DNA of 18,392 nt, from contig JAPEVF010000891.1 of NCBI GenBank assembly GCA_029747585.1, positions 1-18,392 of the forward strand, read 5' to 3'. This DNA is from Pleurotus djamor (Eukaryota; Basidiomycota; Agaricomycetes; Agaricales; Pleurotaceae). How positions within the stretch are numbered: the stretch's first letter is position 1; the number at the start of each line of letters is the position of its first letter. This document shows positions 18,111-18,392 of this stretch, piece by piece. A program made the position numbers and the translations under genes. The notes below the pieces were generated by a model. It saw only the letters and a program-made list of their open reading frames with translations, was not told where the DNA came from and did no database searches.

Positions 18111-18392
18111 GCACTTGCTTTAAGCTTGAAGCTTGAAGACTCAGAGAGTAAGCTTTGGATATCTCGTCATGTGCGTCGTACGCTGGCGTTGGGCGAAAAG
18201 GAAATCAAGCATAAAAGACAGAAACTGAGAAAACAGCTCAACTGCTTCCTGACTGCTTCGGAGAANTTTCTGTTTTTCCGAGCGCCCATATGGTATATAG
18301 AGGGCTGGCCCAAGTGATGGAACGGATTTCCAGGCCGAAAGGATTGAAGACGAAGGGACAGCTTGCCAGGCCTGGTTCAAGGCCTGGGTATC
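18111..18392. other. Right edge, no gene supported
   Basis: Contains AAGCTTGAAGCTTGAAG (about 18123-18139), an ambiguous base at 18266, and an inverted GCCAGGCCTGG / AAGGCCTGGG pair near 18367-18388. An open frame on the minus strand (18141-18380) crosses the ambiguous base and has no motif. A gene beginning beyond the edge cannot be excluded. Confidence 0.4.

Noticed and set aside
18123..18139. AAGCTTGAAGCTTGAAG repeat, also seen in similar form near 13118-13140
   Set aside because: The word is short and low in complexity. The second site is inside an intron, so a shared element is not supported.

Overview
This window looks like nuclear DNA of a filamentous fungus, most likely a basidiomycete of the Agaricomycetes. 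Genes sit on both strands and are cut by many short introns, mostly 41-62 nt. Nearly every exon model below was rebuilt by checking splice phase and family motifs. No bacterial or viral features are visible. A Cantharellales or Rhizoctonia-like source is only a guess.

Layout: (1) 1-1045 holds no gene I can support. (2) 1046-2178 (-) is the N-terminal half of an MFS transporter that breaks at an in-frame stop. (3) It shares a divergent intergenic region, containing a perfect G-quadruplex motif, with a complete 12-exon seven-transmembrane receptor-like gene at 2807-4717 (+). (4) 5048-8855 carries three paralogous genes for tiny secreted proteins built on a CWxCC cysteine module. One is intact with two modules, one is two-module but frameshifted, and one is a diverged single-module gene. 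They share a TATA box, a 220-260 nt leader and leader introns. (5) 9345-12924 (+) is a 19-exon secreted family GH95 alpha-L-fucosidase-type enzyme with a 6-nt microexon. (6) Convergent to it, with 49 bp between stop codons, is a GNAT acetyltransferase fused to an Mss4-like zinc domain at 12974-14242 (-), with a probable GC-AG intron. (7) 14621-17886 (-) is a tandem array of three paralogous three-exon genes for secreted or membrane-anchored proteins with an invariant CSWGEERV...C motif. One copy has changed a GT splice donor to GC.

The neighbourhood is rich in genes acting at the cell surface or outside it: a receptor, cysteine-rich secreted proteins, a wall-polysaccharide hydrolase and anchored surface proteins. 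There is no operon logic here; each gene appears to have its own promoter. The two unnamed lineage-type families (CWxCC and CSWGEERV) are the most novel content. Both show signs of local duplication and decay. Two single ambiguous bases (8814 and 18266) indicate a draft assembly.
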